A stretch of DNA of 5,225 bases from NCBI GenBank assembly GCA_021443125.1, contig JABUUQ010000002.1:546095-551319 (forward strand). Direction: 5' to 3'. This document shows, piece by piece, positions 1 to 5,225 of this stretch (its first letter is position 1; each line of letters begins with the position of its first letter). The notes below the pieces were generated by a model. It saw only the letters and a program-made list of their open reading frames with translations, was not told where the DNA came from and made no database searches. Source of the stretch: Bacteroidales bacterium. Lineage in GTDB: Bacteria > Bacteroidota > Bacteroidia > Bacteroidales > P3. Position numbers and translations under genes: made by a program.

Positions 1-222
1 ACTATGACAAGAGAGAAATTTGCCAACGGACTTTATGTTCTTATATATCTTTTGGCTTTCCTTATTTTGTCATTCCATCTTTATCATGGTGTGGGCTCAG
101 TTTTCCAAACCTATGGTTTGAATGTTGCCAAATATGCCAAAGTTATTGAAATAGTGGCTCTTGCTTATGCAATAATAGTTCCATTGGGCTTTGCCATAGT
201 TCCAATTTTGGTTATCTTATAA
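1..222 (+). CDS. sdhC: Succinate dehydrogenase/fumarate reductase cytochrome b subunit (b558 family), C-terminal part
   Basis: This is the membrane anchor subunit that carries heme b and passes electrons between the quinone pool and the catalytic SdhA/SdhB subunits. Only the last 73 codons are present. The frame is open from base 1, so the ATG at position 4 is almost certainly internal; the b558 family is usually somewhat over 200 residues. Two hydrophobic membrane segments are visible, about window residues 11-33 and 48-73. The first ends in the motif SFHLYHG, whose histidines (window residues 26 and 29) include the likely axial heme ligand known in this family. The protein ends directly after the last helix. 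The stop lies 31 bp before sdhA, in the order sdhC-sdhA-sdhB typical of Bacteroidota, where the enzyme is also named FrdCAB. Identity rests on membrane topology, the His motif and operon position; whether it works mainly as a fumarate reductase cannot be read from sequence. Confidence 0.9.
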   Translation, partial: TMTREKFANGLYVLIYLLAFLILSFHLYHGVGSVFQTYGLNVAKYAKVIEIVALAYAIIVPLGFAIVPILVIL

Positions 223-253
223 TTTAATGTAGAATAATAAAAACAAAACAAAT

Positions 254-2191
254 ATGAGTACACTTAATTCCAAAATACCTGAAGGACCTTTGGCTGAAAA
301 ATGGACCAAATACAAGGCCTCTCAGAAATTGGTAAACCCTGCAAATAAAAGGAAGCTTGATGTTATAATAGTAGGTACAGGACTTGCAGGTGCTTCTGCT
401 GCAGCTTCATTGGGAGCTTTGGGTTTCAATGTCAAAGTTTTCTGTATTCAGGATTCTCCTCGTAGAGCACACTCTATTGCTGCACAAGGTGGTATAAATG
501 CAGCAAAGAACTATCCTAACGATGGCGATAGCATAGGTCGTTTGTTCTATGACACCATCAAAGGTGGCGACTACCGTGCAAGAGAAGCCAATGTATATCG
601 TTTGGCAGAGGTTTCAAACAACATTATCGACCAATGTGTTGCCCAAGGTGTTCCTTTCGCAAGAGAATATTCAGGATATTTGGCAAATCGTTCTTTTGGT
701 GGTGCGCAAGTTAGCCGTACTTTCTATGCCAAAGGACAAACAGGTCAGCAGTTACTTCTTGGAGCATACTCTGCTTTGAGCCAACAAATAAAGGCAGGCA
801 CAGTAAAACTTTATACAAGAAAAGAAATGGAAAACCTTGTTGTTATCGATGGTAAGGCCAGAGGTATAATAACAAGAGATGTAAGAACAGGCGAAATAGA
901 ACGTTGGTTTGGTCATTGCGTTGTTCTTGCTACAGGTGGTTATGGCAATGTATATTATCTTTCAACCAACGCAATGAATAGCAATGGCTCTGCTGCATGG
1001 CAGTGCTACAAGAAAGGTGCTTTCTTTGCCAACCCTTGCTATGTCCAAATACACCCTACATGTATTCCTGTCCATGGAGACTATCAAAGCAAGTTGACTC
1101 TTATGAGTGAGTCTTTGCGTAACGACGGAAGAATATGGGTTCCAAAGAAGAAAGAGGACGCTGAGGCTATTCGTGCAGGACAAAAAACTGCTAATGACAT
1201 AGCAGAAGAAGATAGAGACTACTACCTAGAAAGAAGATACCCTGCTTTTGGTAATTTGGTGCCAAGAGATATAGCTTCTCGTGCAGCCAAAGAAAGATGC
1301 GACGCAGGTTATGGTGTTGGAACAGGCAAAGCAGTTTATCTTGACTTCAAAGAAGCTATAGGACGTTTGGGTAAAGATAAAGTTGCTGAAAGATACGGCA
1401 ATCTATTCCAAATGTACCAGAAAATTACCGACGACAATCCATACGAAACACCTATGATGATTTACCCTGCAGTACACTACACTATGGGAGGTATATGGGT
1501 AGATTATGAATTGCAGACAACTATTCCTGGTTTGTTTGCTGCTGGTGAGGCAAACTTCTCTGACCATGGTGCTAACCGTTTGGGTGCAAGTGCTTTGATG
1601 CAAGGTTTGGCTGATGGTTACTTTGTACTTCCTTACACAATACAAAACTATCTTGCAGCCGAAATCTACAATGCTCCTATACCAACATCAAATCCTGAGT
1701 TCGACAAAGCCGAAGAGGAAGTAAAGGCAAAAATTCAAAAGATATTGGATGTAAAGGGCACAAAGACAGTGGATTCATTCCAAAAGAAACTTGGTCTTAT
1801 TATGTGGGACTATGTAGGAATGGGAAGAACAAAAGCTGGTCTTGAAAAAGCATTGCCATTGATTAAAGAGTTGAGAGAAGAATTTTGGAAAGATGTCAGA
1901 GTTGATGAAGACAACGACTGCATGAATCCAGAACTTGAAAAAGCTCTTCGTTTGGTTGATCACCTTGAATTAGCAGAACTTATCGCAAGAGATGCACTTC
2001 AAAGAGAAGAAAGCTGTGGCGGACATTTCAGAGAAGAACATCAAACCGAAGAAGGCGAAGCAAAGAGAGATGATGAGAACTTTATGTTCGTAGGTGCTTG
2101 GCAATACAAGGGCGAAAACGAAGCTCCTGAAATGCACAAAGAAGACCTAAATTATGAGTTTATTAAGGTACAACAAAGAAATTATAAATAA
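254..2191 (+). CDS. sdhA: Succinate dehydrogenase/fumarate reductase flavoprotein subunit
   Basis: This is the catalytic subunit that interconverts succinate and fumarate with covalently bound FAD, on the cytoplasmic face of the membrane. At 645 residues it is full length for the Wolinella/Bacillus-like branch. The FAD dinucleotide-binding motif GTGLAGASAA is at residues 41-50. HSIAAQGG at 73-80 supplies the family's covalent FAD histidine (His73). Active-site positions known in homologues are all present: His267 in QIHPT, Arg338 in VPRD (the proton-transfer arginine), His408 in AVHYTMGG and Arg442 in GANRLGASAL. A second FAD-contacting segment, LFAAGEA, is at 427-433. The helical C-terminal domain covers roughly residues 480-645 and ends in a charged tail. 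The ATG at 254 follows an A-rich tract without a Shine-Dalgarno sequence, as usual in Bacteroidota. sdhB begins 5 bp after the stop, so the two are likely translated together. In anaerobic Bacteroidales this enzyme mostly runs as fumarate reductase, producing succinate; that direction is an inference here. Confidence 0.97.
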   Translation: MSTLNSKIPEGPLAEKWTKYKASQKLVNPANKRKLDVIIVGTGLAGASAAASLGALGFNVKVFCIQDSPRRAHSIAAQGGINAAKNYPNDGDSIGRLFYDTIKGGDYRAREANVYRLAEVSNNIIDQCVAQGVPFAREYSGYLANRSFGGAQVSRTFYAKGQTGQQLLLGAYSALSQQIKAGTVKLYTRKEMENLVVIDGKARGIITRDVRTGEIERWFGHCVVLATGGYGNVYYLSTNAMNSNGSAAWQCYKKGAFFANPCYVQIHPTCIPVHGDYQSKLTLMSESLRNDGRIWVPKKKEDAEAIRAGQKTANDIAEEDRDYYLERRYPAFGNLVPRDIASRAAKERCDAGYGVGTGKAVYLDFKEAIGRLGKDKVAERYGNLFQMYQKITDDNPYETPMMIYPAVHYTMGGIWVDYELQTTIPGLFAAGEANFSDHGANRLGASALMQGLADGYFVLPYTIQNYLAAEIYNAPIPTSNPEFDKAEEEVKAKIQKILDVKGTKTVDSFQKKLGLIMWDYVGMGRTKAGLEKALPLIKELREEFWKDVRVDEDNDCMNPELEKALRLVDHLELAELIARDALQREESCGGHFREEHQTEEGEAKRDDENFMFVGAWQYKGENEAPEMHKEDLNYEFIKVQQRNYK

Positions 2192-2196
2192 TAGAT

Positions 2197-2952
2197 ATGG
2201 ATTTCACATTAAAAATATGGCGTCAGGCAAATGCCAAAGCCAAAGGAAGATTTGAAACATATAGGCTTACAGGCATCTCTCCAGATTGTTCTTTTTTGGA
2301 AATGCTTGATATCTTGAATGAACAGCTTATCAATGATAATATAGCTCACCCAGTTGTTTTCGATAACGATTGTCGTGAAGGTATATGTGGTATGTGCGGT
2401 CTGTATATCAATGGCCGTCCTCATGGACCAGACGATGGCGTAACAACCTGCCAGCTTCACATGCGTAGATTCAAAGATGGCGAAACAATCACTATAGAAC
2501 CTTGGAGAGCAAAAGCTTTCCCTATAATCAAAGACTTGGTAGTGGATAGAAGTGCTTTCGACAAAATAATCCAAGAAGGCGGTTATATTTCTGCAACAAC
2601 AGGAGGTGTTCCAGATGCTAATGCTATTCCTGTTCCAAAGCCAGATGCAGATGAGGCCATGGATGCAGCTTCTTGCATAGGTTGTGGAGCTTGTGTTGCA
2701 GCATGCAAAAACGCTAGTGCTATGCTGTTCGTAAGTGCAAAAGTAAGCCAGTTCGCTTTGTTGCCACAAGGCAGACCAGAGGCAAAACGCAGAGTAACTA
2801 AGATGATTAAGAAGATGGACGAGCTTGGTTTCGGTGGCTGTACCAACACTTATGCTTGCGAGGCTGAATGTCCAAAATCAATAAAGAGAACAAATATAGC
2901 TCGTATGAACAGAGAGTTTATTTGTTCAAAATGCACTTCAACAGAAGATTAA
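2197..2952 (+). CDS. sdhB: Succinate dehydrogenase/fumarate reductase iron-sulfur subunit
   Basis: This subunit carries electrons between the FAD of SdhA and the heme/quinone site of SdhC through three iron-sulfur clusters. It has 251 residues, normal for the family. The N-terminal ferredoxin-like domain holds the [2Fe-2S] ligands Cys59, Cys64, Cys67 and Cys85 (pattern CREGICGMC, then C). The C-terminal domain has CIGCGACVAAC at 160-170 and CTNTYACEAEC at 215-225. By alignment with the well-studied enzymes, Cys160, 163, 166 and 225 bind [4Fe-4S], and Cys170, 215 and 221 bind [3Fe-4S]. All eleven expected ligands are present. One oddity is an additional C-x2-C pair, Cys243 and Cys246, in the last nine residues. 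The gene is the last of the operon and is followed 21 bp later by an intrinsic terminator. Confidence 0.97.
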   Translation: MDFTLKIWRQANAKAKGRFETYRLTGISPDCSFLEMLDILNEQLINDNIAHPVVFDNDCREGICGMCGLYINGRPHGPDDGVTTCQLHMRRFKDGETITIEPWRAKAFPIIKDLVVDRSAFDKIIQEGGYISATTGGVPDANAIPVPKPDADEAMDAASCIGCGACVAACKNASAMLFVSAKVSQFALLPQGRPEAKRRVTKMIKKMDELGFGGCTNTYACEAECPKSIKRTNIARMNREFICSKCTSTED

Positions 2953-2973
2953 CTTTATCATGATTTTTCTCCG

Positions 2974-3006
2974 AAAAAGCAACTGCAAATTGTGGTTGCT
3001 TTTTTT
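2974..3006 (+). terminator. Intrinsic terminator of the sdh operon
   Basis: A perfect 10-bp stem, AAAAAGCAAC at 2974-2983 with GTTGCTTTTT at 2995-3004, encloses an 11-nt loop and runs into a tract of seven T ending at 3006. It lies 21 bp past the sdhB stop, so it most likely ends the sdhCAB transcript. The A-rich left arm gives a T tract on the - strand too, so it could also act as a backup for the convergent rubrerythrin gene. Confidence 0.85.
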
Positions 3007-3011
3007 GTTTG

Positions 3012-3083
3012 CCCAACAATCAAACGACCTAAAATTAAGTAAAAATTAAAAGCCGGCTTGAGAGAGTCGGCTTTTTTGTTGGG
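3012..3083. repeat. Outer inverted repeat enclosing the second terminator
   Basis: CCCAACAA at 3012-3019 is perfectly complementary to TTGTTGGG at 3076-3083, flanking the GC-rich terminator hairpin at 3048-3075. A further small inverted repeat, GTTTG (3007-3011) with CAAAC (3021-3025), overlaps the left arm. These could extend or compete with the terminator folds, or be chance in an AT-rich gap. Confidence 0.4.
3048..3077 (-). terminator. Intrinsic terminator of the rubrerythrin gene, probably bidirectional
   Basis: The stem AAAAGCCG (3048-3055) pairs with CGGCTTTT (3068-3075). It continues inward through a G-T wobble and two more pairs, giving 11 pairs around a 6-nt loop. It is the most GC-rich hairpin in this gap. 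Read on the - strand it lies 19 bp after the rubrerythrin stop and is followed by TTTTAATTTTT, so it should end that transcript. On the + strand it is followed by six T and could catch readthrough from sdhB. Confidence 0.8.
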
Positions 3084-3096
3084 AAAAACTTTATTA

Positions 3097-3639
3097 TTAG
3101 AAATTGTCGCAGTGCAATTCAAAATAGGCTTGTGGGTGTGCACATGTAGGGCATAACTCTGGTGCTTTAGTTCCTACAACTATATGGCCGCAGTTTCTGC
3201 ATTCCCAAACTTTTACCTCGCTTTTTTCGAATACTTCCTTGGTTTCTATGTTGCGAAGCAAAGCACGATAGCGTTCTTCGTGGCGTTTTTCAATTTGTGC
3301 AACCATACGGAATTTTATGGCAAGTTCTTTGAAACCTTCTTCTTCGGCTGTCTTGGCAAAACCTTCATACATATCTGTCCATTCGTAGTTTTCACCCTCT
3401 GCTGCCGCAAGAAGATTTTCTGCTGTGTCGCCTATGCCGTTGAGTTCTTTGAACCAAAGTTTTGCATGCTCTTTTTCGTTGTCAGCAGTCTTTTGGAAAA
3501 TCTCTGCTATTTGTTCAAAACCCTCTTTCTTTGCCTTTGATGCAAAATAAGAGTACTTGTTCCTTGCTTGAGACTCGCCTGCAAATGCTGCCTCAAGGTT
3601 CTTTTCTGTCTGTGTACCAGAATACTTTGTGTTTTTCAT
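3097..3639 (-). CDS. rbr: Rubrerythrin
   Basis: Rubrerythrin is a cytoplasmic non-heme diiron protein of anaerobes that reduces hydrogen peroxide to water, with electrons delivered through a rubredoxin-like iron centre. The 180-residue protein has the classic two-domain form. The N-terminal four-helix ferritin-like domain covers about residues 1-135 and shows the expected metal ligands: Glu22 in AGESQAR, Glu55 and His58 in NEKEH, Glu83 and Glu86 in GENYEW, and Glu117 with nearby His120 in QIEKRH. The C-terminal rubredoxin-like domain (about 142-180) has Cys147-x2-Cys150 and Cys163-x2-Cys166, within the family signature APELCPTCAHPQA. The N-terminus, with TEKNLEAAFAGESQAR close to the start, matches the family and supports the ATG at 3639. 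The gene is transcribed alone from a promoter just upstream and converges on sdhB. The assignment is secure; the in vivo electron donor is not shown here. Confidence 0.97.
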   Translation of the reverse strand: MKNTKYSGTQTEKNLEAAFAGESQARNKYSYFASKAKKEGFEQIAEIFQKTADNEKEHAKLWFKELNGIGDTAENLLAAAEGENYEWTDMYEGFAKTAEEEGFKELAIKFRMVAQIEKRHEERYRALLRNIETKEVFEKSEVKVWECRNCGHIVVGTKAPELCPTCAHPQAYFELHCDNF

Positions 3640-3672
3640 AATGTTTTTTGTTATTTATGGTTTATAGTCTTG

Positions 3673-3703
3673 CAAAGGTAGGTAAATTTATATTGATAAC
3701 AAA
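3673..3703 (-). promoter_or_regulatory. Bacteroidota-type promoter of the rubrerythrin gene
   Basis: On the - strand, TTTG (+ strand positions 3700-3703) is followed after exactly 19 nt by TACCTTTG (3673-3680). This is a full match to the Bacteroides primary-sigma consensus TTTG-N19-21-TAnnTTTG. It predicts a transcription start near 3666 and a short leader of about 25-30 nt before the ATG at 3639. No Shine-Dalgarno sequence is present; the start is preceded by AACAAAAAACATT. The -33 box sits in the T tract of the upstream gene's terminator. Confidence 0.8.
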
Positions 3704-3730
3704 AAAAGAGAACAAAAATGTTCTCTTTTT
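3701..3730 (-). terminator. Intrinsic terminator of the coiled-coil lipoprotein gene
   Basis: The arms AAAAAGAGAAC (3703-3713) and GTTCTCTTTTT (3720-3730) are perfectly complementary. They extend by one A-T pair to leave a 4-nt loop. On the - strand the stem starts 29 bp after the lipoprotein stop codon and runs into a tract of seven T followed by G. This should end the lipoprotein transcript before the rubrerythrin gene, so the two same-strand neighbours form separate units. Confidence 0.82.
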
Positions 3731-3758
3731 CGCTTTTTTATGTGTATTCTTCTTTTTC

Positions 3759-4625
3759 TTACTTAACCAAAATCACAAGGAACTTGCTTTTTGCCCAGAA
3801 AGAGTTAGCATCTTTTATTGTAAGTTGAGTAGGCTTGTCGCCGTTTAGTTCATAAGATGTTGAAGGGTGAGATGTAAGTATTTGAATCTTCTTTCCAGGA
3901 AGTGCAATCTCTTTTACTCTTCTTGCGTCTATCTTTGTGTAGTCTGCAAGGTCTGAATCAGAAGCCACATTTGTCTTTTTGCCTATGCCAAGGAAACCAC
4001 CGCTTGAATTAACAACGCCCAAATTCTTCAATTCTGACTTTGTGCCGATGATATAGTAAACACTGTTTCTTTCATCTTCCACTTTGATGATGTGTTCGTC
4101 CTTTTCGCGATTTTGACGAGAAAGTTCGTCAAGATTTTTGTTCAAAGAGTTTATTGTTATGTTCTTTTTCTGCAATTCGGTAGTAAGAAGTTGTATTTCT
4201 TCTTCTTGTTCTGCAATTCTTGCTTGCAGTTTCTCTATGAAAGCAGTAAGGTTTTTGTTGTTGGATTGAGATTTTTTCAATTGTGCAGTAAGGTTATCAA
4301 TTTTTTCTTTGTTTTGGTTTAGAATTTCATTGATATCCTGAATTTGTGATTGTATTCTTGTGCGTCTGTCTTGGTTGATTTCGCCAGAAGTGTTTCTAAG
4401 TGCTTCAACATTAGTATATTTTGAAGTAACAGTGTTAAGGTTTTCTTCAATTTCGTTAAGTTGTGCGAAAAGACTTTCAACCTCATTATTCTTGGCATCC
4501 AAGGCAGCTTGCACAGAATCCTGAACAGCTTTTTGATTTACAAGTTTTTGCTCCATTTCCTTTTTACCACAAGAAGCAAATAATACTGTAGCGATTAGGC
4601 CACAAGCCAAAAGAATCTTTTTCAT
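3759..4625 (-). CDS. Coiled-coil lipoprotein resembling the Bacteroidota Cbp1 (collagen-binding adhesin) family
   Basis: This 288-residue protein is exported and lipid-anchored. Residues 1-18 form a signal peptide (MKK, then a hydrophobic stretch) ending in the lipobox FASC, with Cys19 as the lipidated residue. Residues from about 25 to 188 are rich in Glu, Lys, Gln, Asn and Leu without proline, a pattern of long coiled-coil helices. Residues 189-288 look globular: YIIGTKSELKNLGV, a Gly-rich insert (GGFLGIGKK), then TKIDARRVKEI, the segment KKIQILTSHPSTSYEL, and an FWAKSKFLVI ending. From memory, this C-terminal pattern (GTK.ELK, KI(D)..., LT.HP..SYEL, FW..SK.LVI) matches proteins annotated as Cbp1-family collagen-binding glycoprotein adhesins in Bacteroides. 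Adhesion is not visible in the sequence itself. D36-S37-V38 fits the Bacteroides O-glycosylation motif. The residues after Cys19 (GKKEMEQ) are only partly like surface-export signals, so outer-surface exposure is uncertain. The gene has its own promoter and terminator. Lipoprotein nature is secure; function is tentative. Confidence 0.85.
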   Translation of the reverse strand: MKKILLACGLIATVLFASCGKKEMEQKLVNQKAVQDSVQAALDAKNNEVESLFAQLNEIEENLNTVTSKYTNVEALRNTSGEINQDRRTRIQSQIQDINEILNQNKEKIDNLTAQLKKSQSNNKNLTAFIEKLQARIAEQEEEIQLLTTELQKKNITINSLNKNLDELSRQNREKDEHIIKVEDERNSVYYIIGTKSELKNLGVVNSSGGFLGIGKKTNVASDSDLADYTKIDARRVKEIALPGKKIQILTSHPSTSYELNGDKPTQLTIKDANSFWAKSKFLVILVK

Positions 4626-4672
4626 TTTCTTTAAGTTTTTAGATTAGTTGATTCGTTATTCAAATTGTTCAG

Positions 4673-4704
4673 CAAAGATAATATAAATTTTGTATTAAAA
4701 CCTT
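4673..4704 (-). promoter_or_regulatory. Probable promoter of the lipoprotein gene
   Basis: The - strand has TATCTTTG (+ positions 4673-4680), a full match to the Bacteroidota -7 element TAnnTTTG. The -33 region is poor: about 16-19 nt upstream there is only GGTTTT (4699-4704) instead of TTTG. The predicted start is near 4666, giving a leader of about 40 nt before the ATG at 4625, which is preceded by an A-rich stretch without a Shine-Dalgarno sequence. Confidence 0.65.
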
Positions 4705-4733
4705 TGTTGGCTGAAAAAAACTTCATATCTTTG
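4703..4733 (+). promoter_or_regulatory. Bacteroidota-type promoter of the riboswitch-thiD transcript
   Basis: TTTG at 4703-4706 is followed after exactly 19 nt by TATCTTTG at 4726-4733, a complete match to TTTG-N19-21-TAnnTTTG. Transcription should start near 4740, about 50 nt before the TPP aptamer and 170 nt before thiD. The AT-rich stretch from 4741 to 4790 contains only a weak 7-bp A/T hairpin (4766-4772 with 4780-4786) and no recognised element. Confidence 0.8.
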
Positions 4734-4790
4734 CATTATAAAGTAGAAACGATAGTATTTTGTTTTTATTTTACCATTCAAAATAATAAA

Positions 4791-4862
4791 TAGGGGTGCT
4801 TGCAGAATTGTAGGCTGAGATTATACCCTTAGACGCTGACGGTAATGCGACAGACGGAAAGA
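4791..4862 (+). promoter_or_regulatory. TPP riboswitch (thi-box) aptamer upstream of thiD, with an atypical P4/P5 arm
   Basis: This RNA element binds thiamine pyrophosphate and normally represses thiamine genes. The hallmark blocks are in order. GGGGTGC is at 4793-4799. A P3 stem forms from CTTGCA (4799-4804) and TGTAGG (4809-4814). CTGAGA, the pyrimidine-binding segment, is at 4815-4820. ACCC at 4825-4828 closes P2 against GGGT (4794-4797). TTAGA then leads to the L5-like GTAATG loop at 4842-4847, and GGAAA ends the core at 4856-4860. The stretch 4833-4857 departs from the usual ACCTGATC...GCGTAGGGAA and P1 is weak. No stem followed by a T run lies between aptamer and ATG, so control is more likely by translation start access than by termination (inference). 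The position before thiD strongly supports the call. Confidence 0.88.
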
Positions 4863-4910
4863 TTTTCTCGGTTTATTATTCTTTGCACCATAAAAAGTTT
4901 TATACAAATT

Positions 4911-5225
4911 ATGAAAAAGGCTATTGCAGTGCTTACCATAGCAGGCAGTGATTCTTGTGGCGGTGCAGGAATACAGGCAGACATCAAAACAATCAGTGCT
5001 TTGGGGCTTTACGCTTGCTCTTGCATTACAGCGGTAACAGCACAAAACACTCAGGAAGTCAAAAACATTCAAGCAATAAATTCTTCTATGCTTTCCTCTC
5101 AAATAGATGCAGTTTTGGAGGATTTTGATGTGAAAGCAATAAAAATAGGTATGATTTACACGCCCGAAAATGTTATGGCAATAAAACAATCTTTATTGAA
5201 AAACAACTATAAGGGCAAAATAGTT
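4911..5225 (+). CDS. thiD: Hydroxymethylpyrimidine/phosphomethylpyrimidine kinase, N-terminal part
   Basis: ThiD phosphorylates 4-amino-5-hydroxymethyl-2-methylpyrimidine (HMP) twice to give HMP-PP, the pyrimidine half of thiamine phosphate; it acts in the cytoplasm. The reading frame stays open to the window end, so only the first 105 of an expected 260-280 residues are present. The N-terminus carries the family signature TIAGSDSCGGAGIQADIKT (residues 9-27), followed by ITAVTAQNTQEV (39-50) and AIKIGMI (76-82), all at normal positions for this ribokinase-fold enzyme. Cys16 occupies a site that is commonly Ser in this motif. The ATPase/catalytic C-terminal part lies beyond the window. The ATG at 4911 fits the family start exactly; an in-frame ATG at 4845 lies inside the aptamer and is discounted. 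The upstream TPP riboswitch implies feedback repression by the pathway product. Further thi genes may follow downstream, but none can be seen. Confidence 0.95.
   Translation, partial: MKKAIAVLTIAGSDSCGGAGIQADIKTISALGLYACSCITAVTAQNTQEVKNIQAINSSMLSSQIDAVLEDFDVKAIKIGMIYTPENVMAIKQSLLKNNYKGKIV

Noticed and set aside
2209..2769. 186-codon open frame on the - strand opposite sdhB
   Set aside because: It lies wholly opposite a well-conserved gene, its translation is rich in Cys, Ser, Thr and Ile without a domain pattern, and it has no promoter; it is a shadow frame.
3184..3540. 118-codon open frame on the + strand opposite rubrerythrin
   Set aside because: Its Phe- and Cys-rich translation is the mirror of the Glu/Lys-rich rubrerythrin helices; rubrerythrin has all its metal ligands and is clearly the real gene.
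4092..4322. 76-codon open frame on the + strand inside the lipoprotein gene
   Set aside because: It is a Phe/Leu-rich mirror of the coiled-coil region of the opposite gene, with no start signals.
4876..4886. A second promoter closer to thiD (TTATTCTTTGC)
   Set aside because: The -7 element would need TA two bases before TTTG; here the spacing is three, and no TTTG lies at the proper distance upstream.
4845..4910. Upstream in-frame ATG at 4845 that would add 22 residues to ThiD
   Set aside because: This ATG sits in the L5 loop of the aptamer, and family similarity begins at the ATG at 4911 with MKKAIAVLTIAGSDS.
4821..5189. 122-codon open frame on the - strand opposite the riboswitch and thiD
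   Set aside because: It overlaps the aptamer and the thiD coding region, both recognisable on the + strand, and has no recognisable protein features.

Overview
The window looks like ordinary chromosome from an anaerobic member of the Bacteroidota, probably Bacteroidales. The evidence is the low GC content, the absence of Shine-Dalgarno sequences before starts (A-rich tracts instead), and three promoters of the Bacteroides primary-sigma type (TTTG or a weak version, about 19 nt, then TAnnTTTG). The gene content agrees: a three-subunit succinate dehydrogenase/fumarate reductase with a b558-type cytochrome, a rubrerythrin, and a coiled-coil lipoprotein of a Bacteroidota family. The species cannot be named from this sequence.

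Layout. Positions 1-2952 (+) hold the end of sdhC and complete sdhA and sdhB, a tightly packed operon for the membrane enzyme that couples succinate/fumarate chemistry to the menaquinone pool; its promoter lies upstream of the window. Positions 2953-3096 separate convergent genes and carry two stem-loops with T tracts on both strands. Positions 3097-3639 (-) encode rubrerythrin, a peroxide-scavenging diiron protein, with its own promoter. Positions 3759-4625 (-) encode a coiled-coil lipoprotein resembling the family annotated as Cbp1 collagen-binding adhesins, with its own terminator and promoter. Positions 4626-4910 form a divergent control region: back-to-back promoters, then on the + strand a TPP riboswitch aptamer. 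Positions 4911-5225 (+) are the start of thiD, cut by the window edge; it has no stop codon in the window.

Functional links. The sdh operon and rubrerythrin fit the lifestyle of a fumarate-respiring anaerobe that must remove peroxide, although they are separate transcription units facing each other. The riboswitch and thiD form a clear regulatory pair: thiamine pyrophosphate would repress a pyrimidine kinase of its own synthesis. No mobile element, CRISPR array, tRNA or rRNA is visible, and nothing here amounts to a wholly new system. The item most worth a second look is the riboswitch: its P1-distal half (P2/P3 and the pyrimidine-binding CUGAGA) is canonical, but its P4/P5 arm, which normally grips the pyrophosphate, departs from the consensus.
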